Below the pieces are notes generated by a model, which ran no database searches, was not told the origin of the DNA, and worked only from the letters and a program-made list of their open reading frames with translations. The translations under genes were made by a program, and so were the position numbers. This document shows positions 36,190-43,910 of a stretch of DNA of 64,000 bases, in pieces. Source of the DNA: Gammaproteobacteria bacterium (GTDB lineage: Bacteria; Pseudomonadota; Gammaproteobacteria; Pseudomonadales; Azotimanducaceae); assembly GCA_026708185.1 (NCBI GenBank), contig JAPOVK010000017.1:310001-374000 (forward strand), read 5' to 3'. How positions within the stretch are numbered: position 1 is the stretch's first letter; the number at the start of each line of letters is the position of its first letter.

Positions 36190-36462
36190 TTGCCGCGCCC
36201 TCTGTCTTTGAAGGTCGCCTTCGCGGCGTGCGTACTGCTGGTCGTTGCCCATGCGGCGGCGAGCAGTCATGCGCATGAAGGTGACCACGCCGACGAGATG
36301 TGCCTGGTCTGTGTTGCCAGCGCCGAACTCGCCCCGGACACATCGGTTCCGGTGCAGGCCGCTGGACTCGCGACTGCGGGGGGCGAGCCCGATGGACAGG
36401 CCGCTGCGCCCTTCCCCGTGCGCCATGGCGACTATTCGGCGAGAGCACCTCCATCCTCTTGA
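36190..36462 (+). CDS. Small periplasmic His/Cys protein, DUF2946-like
   Basis: Short predicted secreted protein of about 90 residues. A hydrophobic signal ([17 protein letters not shown]) is followed by [17 protein letters not shown], a His-rich stretch and a CxxC, then a low-complexity Ala/Pro-rich tail. Proteins of this type often sit just before metal-related TonB receptors, as here (57 bp before a ZnuD-like gene), and are presumed to bind metal. The start is uncertain: TTG at 36190 has an upstream AGG, with TTG at 36172 or 36208 as alternatives. There is no ATG. Confidence 0.6.
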   Translation: MPRPLSLKVAFAACVLLVVAHAAASSHAHEGDHADEMCLVCVASAELAPDTSVPVQAAGLATAGGEPDGQAAAPFPVRHGDYSARAPPSS

Positions 36463-36475
36463 GTGACGACGCAAC

Positions 36476-36510
36476 GCGCCCTCAAGGGCGCCCAGGTTTG
36501 TTGTTTTCTT
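36476..36510 (+). terminator. Possible terminator/attenuator before the ZnuD-like gene
   Basis: GCGCCC-TCAA-GGGCGC forms a six-bp GC stem, followed five bases later by a T-rich run (TTTGTTGTTTTCTT). It ends eight bases before the receptor start and directly after the small periplasmic gene. It would terminate that gene's transcript or limit read-through into the receptor. The gap before the T-run makes it a weak example. Confidence 0.4.
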
Positions 36511-36518
36511 AAGGAGAG

Positions 36519-38726
36519 ATGTCCTTGCGCAGCTTGATCCAATTTGCCCCTTTTGTCGTACTCGCCGTCCTTCTCGCACCGACCGTAGCGGCCGAAGAGG
36601 ACGGGGCCACGGAGTCAGCCACCGCTGACGATCCGTCTATCGAAATCCTGGAAGTCCAGGCCCACCCGTTGTCCGGCGAAGGGCTGTCCCAAGCCGCTAT
36701 CGCCTTGCACGGCGCAGACCTTGAACGTGAAGTCGCAGGGAGCATCGGAGAGACGGTGGCCCGTCAGCCGGGCGTCCACTCCGCGGCTTTCGGCGAGGCC
36801 GTCGGCCGACCCGTGATCCATGGCATGAGCGGCGCGCGCGTGCGCATCATGGAGGATCGCATCGACACCATGGATGCATCGGTCACCAGTGCCGACCACG
36901 CGACAACGGTAGATCCGTTCATCGCCGACCGGGTTGAGGTCTTGAAAGGTTCCAGCACGCTGCTCTACGGGCCCGGCGCCATCGGCGGCGTCGTGGACGT
37001 GCACACCGGCCGAGTACCGCATGAGCCGCGCGAGAGCATCACCGGGAAGCTCGAAGTGCGCGGCGCCGACAACGGCGGCCGGCGCAACGCCACGTTCCGC
37101 CTCGACGGCGGTGGCGAGACGGTGGCCTGGCACCTGGACGGCTTCACGCGCTCCGCCGACGAGTACGACATACCCGGATTCGCGGAGTCCGCGCGATTCC
37201 ACGCCACCGAGGAGCATGAGGAGGAACACGACCACGAAGGCGAGGGCCACGACGAGGACGAAGAGGAGCACCACGACGAGGAAGACGAACACCACGACGA
37301 GGAGGAAGAGGCCTACGGCACGCTGCCCGGCAGCCAGGTCGATGGTCGGGGGGGTGCATTCGGCATCTCCGTGGTCGGCGACTGGGGCTTTGCCGGGGTC
37401 GCGGTGAGTACCTTGCGCTACGACTACGGTCTGCCCGGTGGCCACGGCCATCACGGCGAAGAGGAACACCACGACGAGGAAGAACACCACGACGAAGAGG
37501 GCCACGACGAGGAGGCCCATGAAGAGGAGGAAGAGCACGATCACGGACATGCCGACGAGGAAGGCAACGTCACCTTGGAACTGGAGCAGACCCGTGTGGA
37601 CTTCGAAGCGGGCATCGCCGAACCGTTCGCCGGCATCTCCAGCCTGAACATCCGCATCGGCATGAACGACTACGAGCACGTCGAGATCGAGCCCAGCGGT
37701 GAGATTGGCACGCTGTTCGAGAACAACGCCTACGAGGCCCGGATCGAACTCGCGAATCAGGACCATGCCGGCCTCGATGGCGCAGTCGGCGTCCAGTTCG
37801 GCAATCGCGAGTTCTCCGCCGTCGGCCACGAAGCCTTCGTGCCCCCGGTGGACACGGGGTCTTTCGGCGTTTTCTGGGTCGGCGAGCGCTCAATGGAGGG
37901 ATTCGACTTGGAAACTGGTGTCCGCCTCGACCGGGTAAGCCATGACCCAACGGCGTCGTCGAGCACCGATTTCACGACCTTCTCGGCATCGCTCGGGTTC
38001 GTGATTCCCCGCGACGACACCGTTTTCGGGTTGCACGCCGACTTTTCGTCGCGAGCGCCCATCGCCGAGGAGTTGTACTCCCACGGTCCGCACCCAGCCA
38101 CCCAGAGTTTCGAGATCGGCGATCCCGGCCTCGATGCCGAGACGGCCCTCAATGCCGCCGCTACAGTGAACTTTGCGACCGGTCGCGTGGAATGGACGGC
38201 AACAGCCTACGCCACGACCTTCCGCGACCACATCTACCAGTTCGTGACGGGCGAGGTGGAGGACGGCTTCCTGGTAGCCCAGTACGGCCAGGCGGATGCA
38301 ACGTATCGCGGCTTGGACGTATCTGCGGGCCTACGGCTGGCGACGTTCGACGGCGGCGACCTCTCGGGGCGCTTCCTGTTCGACACGGTCGCGGCGGAAC
38401 TCGACATCGCGGGCAATGACCGCGTGCCACGCCTGCCGGCATCTCGTGCCGGATTCGGTCTCGACCTCGAGCGCGGGCCGCTGTCGGCATCGGTGGACTT
38501 CCTGCGCGTCTTCGAACAGGACGAACCGGCTGCCATGGAACTCGGGACCGATGCCTACGATGACGTAAGGGTCTTCCTTGCCCTCGACCTCGGAGAGAAT
38601 GCGCGGCTCTTCTTCCAGGGGCGCAACCTGACTGACGACGAACAGCGTCAGCACACGTCCTACATCAAGGAGTTCGCGCCGCAACCCGGACGAACCCTAG
38701 AGGCGGGTTTCCGGTTGGCTTTCTGA
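36519..38726 (+). CDS. ZnuD-like TonB-dependent zinc receptor with His/acidic-rich loops
   Basis: Outer-membrane receptor, 735 residues, with signal peptide (about 1-25), plug domain (IGETVARQPGVHSAAFGEAV; GMSGARVRIMEDRID; LKGSSTLLYGPGAIGGVVDV) and a 22-strand-type barrel ending in LEAGFRLAF. Two segments, about residues 231-263 and 307-348, are almost purely His, Asp, Glu and Gly; these would be extracellular loops that capture zinc, as in Neisseria ZnuD. AAGGAG lies two bases before the ATG, tighter than usual. Neighbours (a small metal-type periplasmic protein before, a ZIP transporter after) support zinc uptake. Nickel or copper cannot be excluded. Confidence 0.87.
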   Translation: MSLRSLIQFAPFVVLAVLLAPTVAAEEDGATESATADDPSIEILEVQAHPLSGEGLSQAAIALHGADLEREVAGSIGETVARQPGVHSAAFGEAVGRPVIHGMSGARVRIMEDRIDTMDASVTSADHATTVDPFIADRVEVLKGSSTLLYGPGAIGGVVDVHTGRVPHEPRESITGKLEVRGADNGGRRNATFRLDGGGETVAWHLDGFTRSADEYDIPGFAESARFHATEEHEEEHDHEGEGHDEDEEEHHDEEDEHHDEEEEAYGTLPGSQVDGRGGAFGISVVGDWGFAGVAVSTLRYDYGLPGGHGHHGEEEHHDEEEHHDEEGHDEEAHEEEEEHDHGHADEEGNVTLELEQTRVDFEAGIAEPFAGISSLNIRIGMNDYEHVEIEPSGEIGTLFENNAYEARIELANQDHAGLDGAVGVQFGNREFSAVGHEAFVPPVDTGSFGVFWVGERSMEGFDLETGVRLDRVSHDPTASSSTDFTTFSASLGFVIPRDDTVFGLHADFSSRAPIAEELYSHGPHPATQSFEIGDPGLDAETALNAAATVNFATGRVEWTATAYATTFRDHIYQFVTGEVEDGFLVAQYGQADATYRGLDVSAGLRLATFDGGDLSGRFLFDTVAAELDIAGNDRVPRLPASRAGFGLDLERGPLSASVDFLRVFEQDEPAAMELGTDAYDDVRVFLALDLGENARLFFQGRNLTDDEQRQHTSYIKEFAPQPGRTLEAGFRLAF

Positions 38727-38741
38727 GCGCGCATTGGCGAA

Positions 38742-38777
38742 CATCGTCGGGATCCCGCACCGAGGGTCCCGACGATG
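38742..38777 (+). promoter_or_regulatory. Hairpin enclosing the start region of the ankyrin gene
   Basis: CATCGTCGGGA and TCCCGACGATG, plus CCC/GGG beyond a one-base bulge, give a 14-bp stem around a short loop. It lies between the receptor stop and the ankyrin gene, and its 3' arm contains both the ribosome site GAGGG and the start ATG of the latter. It may block translation until melted, or be the receptor's terminator; no T-run follows. Confidence 0.5.
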
Positions 38778-40967
38778 CCAGCCTCCGCTTCACTGGAACA
38801 ACTCGAAGCGCAAGCCGAGGCGCTTGCTCAAGATCTGAAGACCGGCGTTTTGCGTGCACGCTTGCGCGCCCGACGTGCCTTGCCCGATGCCGGCCATGAG
38901 TCTGCCAGCATCACGCCAGAAGAGGCTCGGCAAGTGGTGGCCCGGGAAGCGGGTTTCGCGGATTGGTTCGCCGTACAACGTGCCCTCAATGCCGAGGCTT
39001 TGAGTGGCGCGGAGGCGGAAGGCGCGCTGATCGATGCCGTGCTCGCCGACGCCGACGCGCGCGTCCAGGCCCTGCTTAGCCGCTGGCCGGACCTCGCCGC
39101 CACCTCGGTGTCGTGCGCCTTGGCCCTTGGCATGCCCGAAGCGGTCGACAGACTGGACCGGGACACGGTGAACACCGTCGTCGGGCCGCGCGGCTGGCCG
39201 CCGTTGCTCTACCTGTGCCACTCGCGCTACGGCCACCGCGACCCTGAACGCCGGGCCGCGTGCATCAAGCTGCTCCAGGCGTTGCTCGACCGCGGCGCGG
39301 ATCCGAACGCGGGAATCCGTGAAACCGCGTCGCTACGCGGCTTTCGCACGGCCTTGGGTGCGGCCATCGGCTGGGCTCGAAACTCCGCCTTCGTAGACGC
39401 GCTACTCGAAGCAGGCGCCGACATTGCCGACGGTCCAACGCTCTACGAAGGGTCGGCCATGTGGGAGGCCGTGCGGCACAAGGACATCGCGAGCCTGAAG
39501 GCTCTCCTCGCGCGGGATCCCCCGCAGTGGCACGTCTGTCACGCCCTGCCCCAAGCGCTTCAATACGACGATGTGGCCTTGGCCCGCATGCTGCTGGAAC
39601 GAGGCGGCGACCCGAACTGGACCATGGGCTGCTGGGGGTTCGACGGCAACTGCCTGCACGAAGCCGTGGTCCTCGGCAACTCGCCACCTGTACTCGCCGC
39701 TTTGCTGGAACACGGCGCGCAGCCGGATTTCGCCGACCGCGACGGACGCACGCCGCTGGCCTTGGCGACCTGCCTGAACCGGGATGCGCTTGCCGCAGTG
39801 CTCCGCGAGCACGGCGCCCGCGACGACGCGGTCCGCGAGGTCGATCACTGGGTCGGCGCCTGCTTTGCCGGCGACCTCGACGCAGCCACCCGGCAGGACC
39901 CCGGTGACCGGCCTTTCCGGCCTGCGGACCATCTCTGGCTGTGCCGTGGCGTTCGCATGGGGAGTGACACCACTGTGCGACTGCTGCTTGCCGGCGGCAT
40001 CGATCCGAACGCCATGGACGACGACGGCGAGCGGCCACTGCACCTTGCCGCCCGCCTGGACAATGGCGCCGTGACCCACCGCCTCATCGTCAGCGGCGCG
40101 GATCTCGGGCAGGTGAACTTCGCCGGGCAAACGCCACTCGATGTCGCGTTGGAGCACAGCGACCACGCAACCGAACTCTTGGCGGGCGCGGACGCGCCGC
40201 TCAGCCCGTCGCGCGACTTCGACTTCCAGGCACGGTTCGAAGCCGCGGCCGACGCCGTGGTCCGAGGCGACCTTGCGACGCTGAAGGCCTTGTTCACCGC
40301 GCATCCGGAGCTTGCCAGGGCCCGTTCGACGAGGCCGCATCGGTGCACCTTGCTGCACTATCTGGGTGCCAACGGGTTCGAGGGCGAGCGTCAGCAAACC
40401 CCGCCCAACGCCGTTGCCGTAATCGACTGTCTGATCGATGCGGGGAGCGATCCGAATGCGGTCTGCTACACGTACCGTGGCGGGCCCGCGCAAACGACCC
40501 TCGGCCTGTTGACCAGCAGCAGTCACCCCAAGGCCGCCGGGCTGACCTTGGCCATGGTCACCGCGCTCGCCCGCGGGGGCGCCGAACTCGATGCCGTCTA
40601 CCGCGTGCTCACGGCGATCCACCGCGATGGCTCGCTTCCTGACGGATTCGATCCGACGGCCGAGTCTTCAGGCCATGCCGTTATCGAGGCGGCGACCCTC
40701 GCCGAGCGGGACATCCTCTTGCGGCTCCTCGATGCGGGTGTCGACGTCAATGCCGAGCGAGGGGATGCCACCACGGCTCTGCATCACGCGGCGTTCGACG
40801 GCAACGCGACCCTGGTGGACGAGCTGCTTTCACGCGGTGCCGACCTTGCGCGCCGCGACAAGGTGTTCAACGGTACCGCAGCAGGATGGGCTCACGCGGG
40901 CGGACACGCCGGGCTCGGCGAACATCTTGCCGAGCGCGTGAGCGCCATGGACATGGACCAACCCTAA
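38775..40967 (+). CDS. Ankyrin-repeat protein
   Basis: A 730-residue protein with many ankyrin repeats and no signal peptide or membrane segment. The first about 75 residues (EEARQVVAREAGFADWFAVQRAL) form the helical N-terminal region often attached to bacterial ankyrin proteins. Repeats are visible from about 130 to the end as ALLDRGADPNAG, LLEHGAQPDFADRDGRTPLALA, GERPLHLAARLDNGAVTH and GDATTALHHAAFDGNATL. Ankyrin arrays bind proteins; in host-associated bacteria some are effectors, but this one shows no export signal and could equally be a housekeeping scaffold. Its ribosome site and ATG are part of a strong hairpin. Confidence 0.88.
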   Translation: MPASASLEQLEAQAEALAQDLKTGVLRARLRARRALPDAGHESASITPEEARQVVAREAGFADWFAVQRALNAEALSGAEAEGALIDAVLADADARVQALLSRWPDLAATSVSCALALGMPEAVDRLDRDTVNTVVGPRGWPPLLYLCHSRYGHRDPERRAACIKLLQALLDRGADPNAGIRETASLRGFRTALGAAIGWARNSAFVDALLEAGADIADGPTLYEGSAMWEAVRHKDIASLKALLARDPPQWHVCHALPQALQYDDVALARMLLERGGDPNWTMGCWGFDGNCLHEAVVLGNSPPVLAALLEHGAQPDFADRDGRTPLALATCLNRDALAAVLREHGARDDAVREVDHWVGACFAGDLDAATRQDPGDRPFRPADHLWLCRGVRMGSDTTVRLLLAGGIDPNAMDDDGERPLHLAARLDNGAVTHRLIVSGADLGQVNFAGQTPLDVALEHSDHATELLAGADAPLSPSRDFDFQARFEAAADAVVRGDLATLKALFTAHPELARARSTRPHRCTLLHYLGANGFEGERQQTPPNAVAVIDCLIDAGSDPNAVCYTYRGGPAQTTLGLLTSSSHPKAAGLTLAMVTALARGGAELDAVYRVLTAIHRDGSLPDGFDPTAESSGHAVIEAATLAERDILLRLLDAGVDVNAERGDATTALHHAAFDGNATLVDELLSRGADLARRDKVFNGTAAGWAHAGGHAGLGEHLAERVSAMDMDQP

Positions 40968-41026
40968 GCAGCTAGCGAGGTGGCCGACGGCACCGCGCGA
41001 GCCCCGGGCGAGGCCGCCTCCGATCT

Positions 41027-41863
41027 TCAGTGATGCGATTGCCCCGCGTGGACCGTAGTCGTCTCAACGAAGTACAGCGCGTAGGCGAGCGAGACGCCCG
41101 ACAGCAGCGCGAGCAGAAGCTTGCCGCGGTCGTGGCGATGGAAGTGCACCTCGGGCAGCAGATCGCCGAGCGCAATGCACAGGAACGCGCCCACCGCGAA
41201 GGCGAGCGCATAGCCGAGCCACGGGCCCTCCGCAACGGCCCCGAGCATGCCTGCGCCGAAGTAGCTCAATGCTGCAGCCACGGGGCAGATCAAGGCATAG
41301 CCGACGTTGGCCGCAAGCCGGGCACGGCGGCCGTTGCCGTTGTGCTTCATCATCCCCGTGATGGAAAACGCGTCCAGCGGCTTGTGCAGCAGGATTGCGA
41401 GGCACACGCCGAGCCCGGGCAGCACTCCCTCTTCCATGAGCCCGATGCGCACGCTCGCCCCCAGAGCGACGCCTTCCGTCGCAGCATGCAGGCCCAGGCC
41501 CAATCCGATCCCAACCAGCCCGCCCGCCTTTCTCCGATCGCCCGCGTGGCGAACACCAGCTTCCGCGCTGAAATCGTGCTGGTGGAACGGAAATGCCCGC
41601 AACAGGATGATCATGGCGACCATGCCCAACACCACGCAAAGCACGGCCGCCTCCACGGCTTCGGGCCCCCGGATCCGCTCGATGCTATGCGGCAGGAGAT
41701 GGAACAGGGCAACACCCGCGAGGAAGCCGGCCACGAAGCTCATCACCACCTGCGTGCGCATGTGGGTCATCGCGCCGTATTCGGACAGCCGCCCGCCGAT
41801 CACAGACGCCGCGAACACGGCGACGGAATAGCCGGCCAGCAGCAACGGCGGGGAGGCACTCAT
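41027..41863 (-). CDS. ZIP-family metal transporter
   Basis: Inner-membrane divalent cation importer, 278 residues with about eight hydrophobic segments. Binding-site motifs are present: LGLGLHAATEGVALGA (HxxxEG, about 122-137) and LLHKPLDAFSIT (HKxxD, about 157-168). These two helices form the metal site of ZIP proteins. A His-containing loop (FPFHQHDFSAEAGVRHAGDRR) may sense or ferry the metal. Zinc is the likely substrate, given the ZnuD-like receptor 2.3 kb away on the other strand. Confidence 0.88.
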   Translation of the reverse strand: MSASPPLLLAGYSVAVFAASVIGGRLSEYGAMTHMRTQVVMSFVAGFLAGVALFHLLPHSIERIRGPEAVEAAVLCVVLGMVAMIILLRAFPFHQHDFSAEAGVRHAGDRRKAGGLVGIGLGLGLHAATEGVALGASVRIGLMEEGVLPGLGVCLAILLHKPLDAFSITGMMKHNGNGRRARLAANVGYALICPVAAALSYFGAGMLGAVAEGPWLGYALAFAVGAFLCIALGDLLPEVHFHRHDRGKLLLALLSGVSLAYALYFVETTTVHAGQSHH

Positions 41864-42003
41864 CCGCGTTGCCGCCGGGCTGGCGTTTCACAACCGCACC
41901 GTCCTCGCGCCCGAATGTGCGCACGGGTAGGCGGGGTGTGTCGCGGACCTCCGCGCACCTTCATGCGCTGTTGCCGGGCGGCATCGGCAGGTTTCGCGGA
42001 GGT

Positions 42004-42077
42004 TGGAGGCTGGAGTCGGAATCGAACCGGCGTACACGGAGTTGCAGTCCGCTGCATAACCACTCTGCCATCCAGCC
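42004..42077 (-). tRNA. tRNA-Cys (anticodon GCA)
   Basis: A 74-base tRNA on the minus strand with encoded CCA. The acceptor GGCTGGA pairs with TCCAGCC, the anticodon stem CGGA/TCCG encloses CTGCAAC, and the T arm is GCCGGTTCGATTCCGAC. It follows uvrC-pgsA on the same strand, as in E. coli, with a desaturase gene inserted on the other strand. Confidence 0.97.
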
Positions 42078-42243
42078 GATGGGCCCGTCCGCAGTGCGGC
42101 AGGTGCCAAAAAGGCGGCGCAATATAGCACATCGACTGCCGCCCGAAGGGGTGGGCATCCCCGATCCCCTCATCCCCGCTTGGCATTCTGGACCGACAGC
42201 GGCAATATCGGATCGCTCGCTTCTGCCAGACCCGAGATCGTCG

Positions 42244-43293
42244 ATGCCCGCCTTCGCCACCGACTACAAGATCAACTGGTACCGTTGCCCAATCGACAGG
42301 GCGTTGCTCGCCGAACTGATGCAGCGCAACGACTCCCGGGGCTGGTTCCAGACCCTGGCCCACCTCGGCCTGTTCTTCGCAACCGGCGCGCTCGCCTACC
42401 TGGCCTTCCTCAACATCGACGCCAGCAACTGGCCGTGGTCTGTCCCGCTGCTCCTCGTGGCGCTCTTCGTTCACGGCACGATCGGGCCGTTCATGGGCCT
42501 GATCGCCATTCACGAACTGCAACACCGCACGGTCTTCAAGAGCCGCGCCCTGAACGCGTTCTTCGAGAAGCTCTACGCGTTCATAAGCTGGTCGGACTAC
42601 ATCTGGTACCAGGAGAGTCACACGATCCACCACCAGGCCACGTGCCACGCCGACTTCGACGGCGAGGTGCCGCTGCCGATCCGCTTCAGCCTGCGCCGGT
42701 GGCGCGTCTGGCTTGGGCTCCTCGCCTGGGATCCGGCGAACACGTGGCAGCGGTTGAAGTCGGTGTGGCGCCACGCCAACGGGCGCCTCGTCGGCGACTG
42801 GTACAACCACGTGCTGCCGGAATCGGACACCGCGCTACGCCGCCGGCACCGCAACTGGGCTCGGACGCTGTTGCTCGGCCACGGTCTACTGGCGCTCGTG
42901 TTCATTGCTACCGGTCACTGGTTCCTCGTCGTGATCTTCACGATTGGCACGCAATACTGCGGCTGGCTCGGGATGCTCTGCGGCCGGCCACAGCACTACG
43001 GACTGAATAGCGACATCCCCGACTTCCGGATGAACACGCGGACGTTCACCTGCTCCTGGTTGCCGGCGTTCTACTACTGGAACATGCAGTACCACCTCGA
43101 GCATCACATGTTCCCGGCCGTGCCGTTCTACAACCTGCCGAAGCTGCGCAAGGCGATCGAACACGATCTGCCACCCGCGACCCACGGCCTGGTGGCCACC
43201 TGGAAGGAGATGCTCGAACTGCGGCGGCGCGCCATAGCGGACCCGGCGTACCGCTACCTGCCCCCTCTACCTGGAGCCGTCAGGACGACCTAG
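42244..43293 (+). CDS. Membrane fatty acid desaturase family protein
   Basis: Di-iron membrane oxygenase, 349 residues. The three His boxes are HELQH (about 95-99), HTIHH (about 126-130) and HLEHH (about 281-285). Hydrophobic stretches such as LGLFFATGALAYLAFL and LLLVALFVHGTIGPFMGLIAI flank them. The family introduces double bonds or hydroxyl groups in lipids. The third box HxxHH with a long preceding loop suits acyl-lipid desaturases, but carotenoid hydroxylases or ketolases look similar. The ATG at 42244 is the first good start. It lies between pgsA and tRNA-Cys on the opposite strand, breaking a conserved linkage. Confidence 0.85.
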   Translation: MPAFATDYKINWYRCPIDRALLAELMQRNDSRGWFQTLAHLGLFFATGALAYLAFLNIDASNWPWSVPLLLVALFVHGTIGPFMGLIAIHELQHRTVFKSRALNAFFEKLYAFISWSDYIWYQESHTIHHQATCHADFDGEVPLPIRFSLRRWRVWLGLLAWDPANTWQRLKSVWRHANGRLVGDWYNHVLPESDTALRRRHRNWARTLLLGHGLLALVFIATGHWFLVVIFTIGTQYCGWLGMLCGRPQHYGLNSDIPDFRMNTRTFTCSWLPAFYYWNMQYHLEHHMFPAVPFYNLPKLRKAIEHDLPPATHGLVATWKEMLELRRRAIADPAYRYLPPLPGAVRTT

Positions 43294-43321
43294 GGACCGA
43301 TCCTGCCGTCGCAAGGCGGCG

Positions 43322-43891
43322 TCATGAGGTTGTGCTGGCGTGGAAACCGTCCTTCAACGTGGGCCAGGCCGCACGCAGGTAGATGACCATCGACCAGATG
43401 GTGATGACGGCCGCCGCGTAGAGCAGAACGAGGCCCACGATCACCCACGGCCTGCCCATTTCCGGCGCATTGGCGAAAAGGATCACGATCGCCACCATCT
43501 GCAGCGTCGTCTTCACGCGGGCGATCCACGACACCGTGACCACTCCACGCCGGTTCATCTCGGCCATCCACTCGCGCAGTGCCGAGATCACGATCTCCCG
43601 GCCGATGATCACCAGCCCCGGGATCGTCATCCACAAGCTCGCATGGCCGCCGATCAAGAGGACCAACGCGGTCAGCACGATGAGCTTGTCGGCCACCGGA
43701 TCCAGGAACGCGCCGAACAGCGTCGTCTGATCCAGCCGGCGCGCGAGGTAGCCGTCCAACCAGTCCGTGAACGCGGCTGCGGCGAACAAGAGCGCCGCGA
43801 TCCAGTGATAGTTCTCCGTGCTGAGGTATGCCAGCGCGAAGACCGGTACCAGGCCGATCCGCGCAATCGTCAGCACGTTAGGAAGGTTCAT
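43322..43891 (-). CDS. pgsA: CDP-diacylglycerol-glycerol-3-phosphate 3-phosphatidyltransferase
   Basis: Makes phosphatidylglycerol phosphate for anionic phospholipid synthesis in the inner membrane, 189 residues from the ATG at 43891. The CDP-alcohol phosphotransferase motif is intact: TDWLDGYLARR followed by GAFLDPVADK. Hydrophobic helices before and after it match the six-helix fold. A GTG at 43918, overlapping the uvrC stop, would add nine residues and is an alternative for coupled translation. It lies directly after uvrC, a linkage shared with E. coli. Confidence 0.95.
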   Translation of the reverse strand: MNLPNVLTIARIGLVPVFALAYLSTENYHWIAALLFAAAAFTDWLDGYLARRLDQTTLFGAFLDPVADKLIVLTALVLLIGGHASLWMTIPGLVIIGREIVISALREWMAEMNRRGVVTVSWIARVKTTLQMVAIVILFANAPEMGRPWVIVGLVLLYAAAVITIWSMVIYLRAAWPTLKDGFHASTTS

Positions 43892-43910
43892 CTTCTGCGC
43901 GTCGAGGAGG

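Noticed and set aside
37200-37570. Repeated GAGGA/CACGA-type triplets in the receptor gene, considered as a tandem DNA repeat
   Set aside because: The runs encode His/Asp/Glu-rich loops with varied codons; they are better explained by metal-binding loops than by a DNA repeat array.
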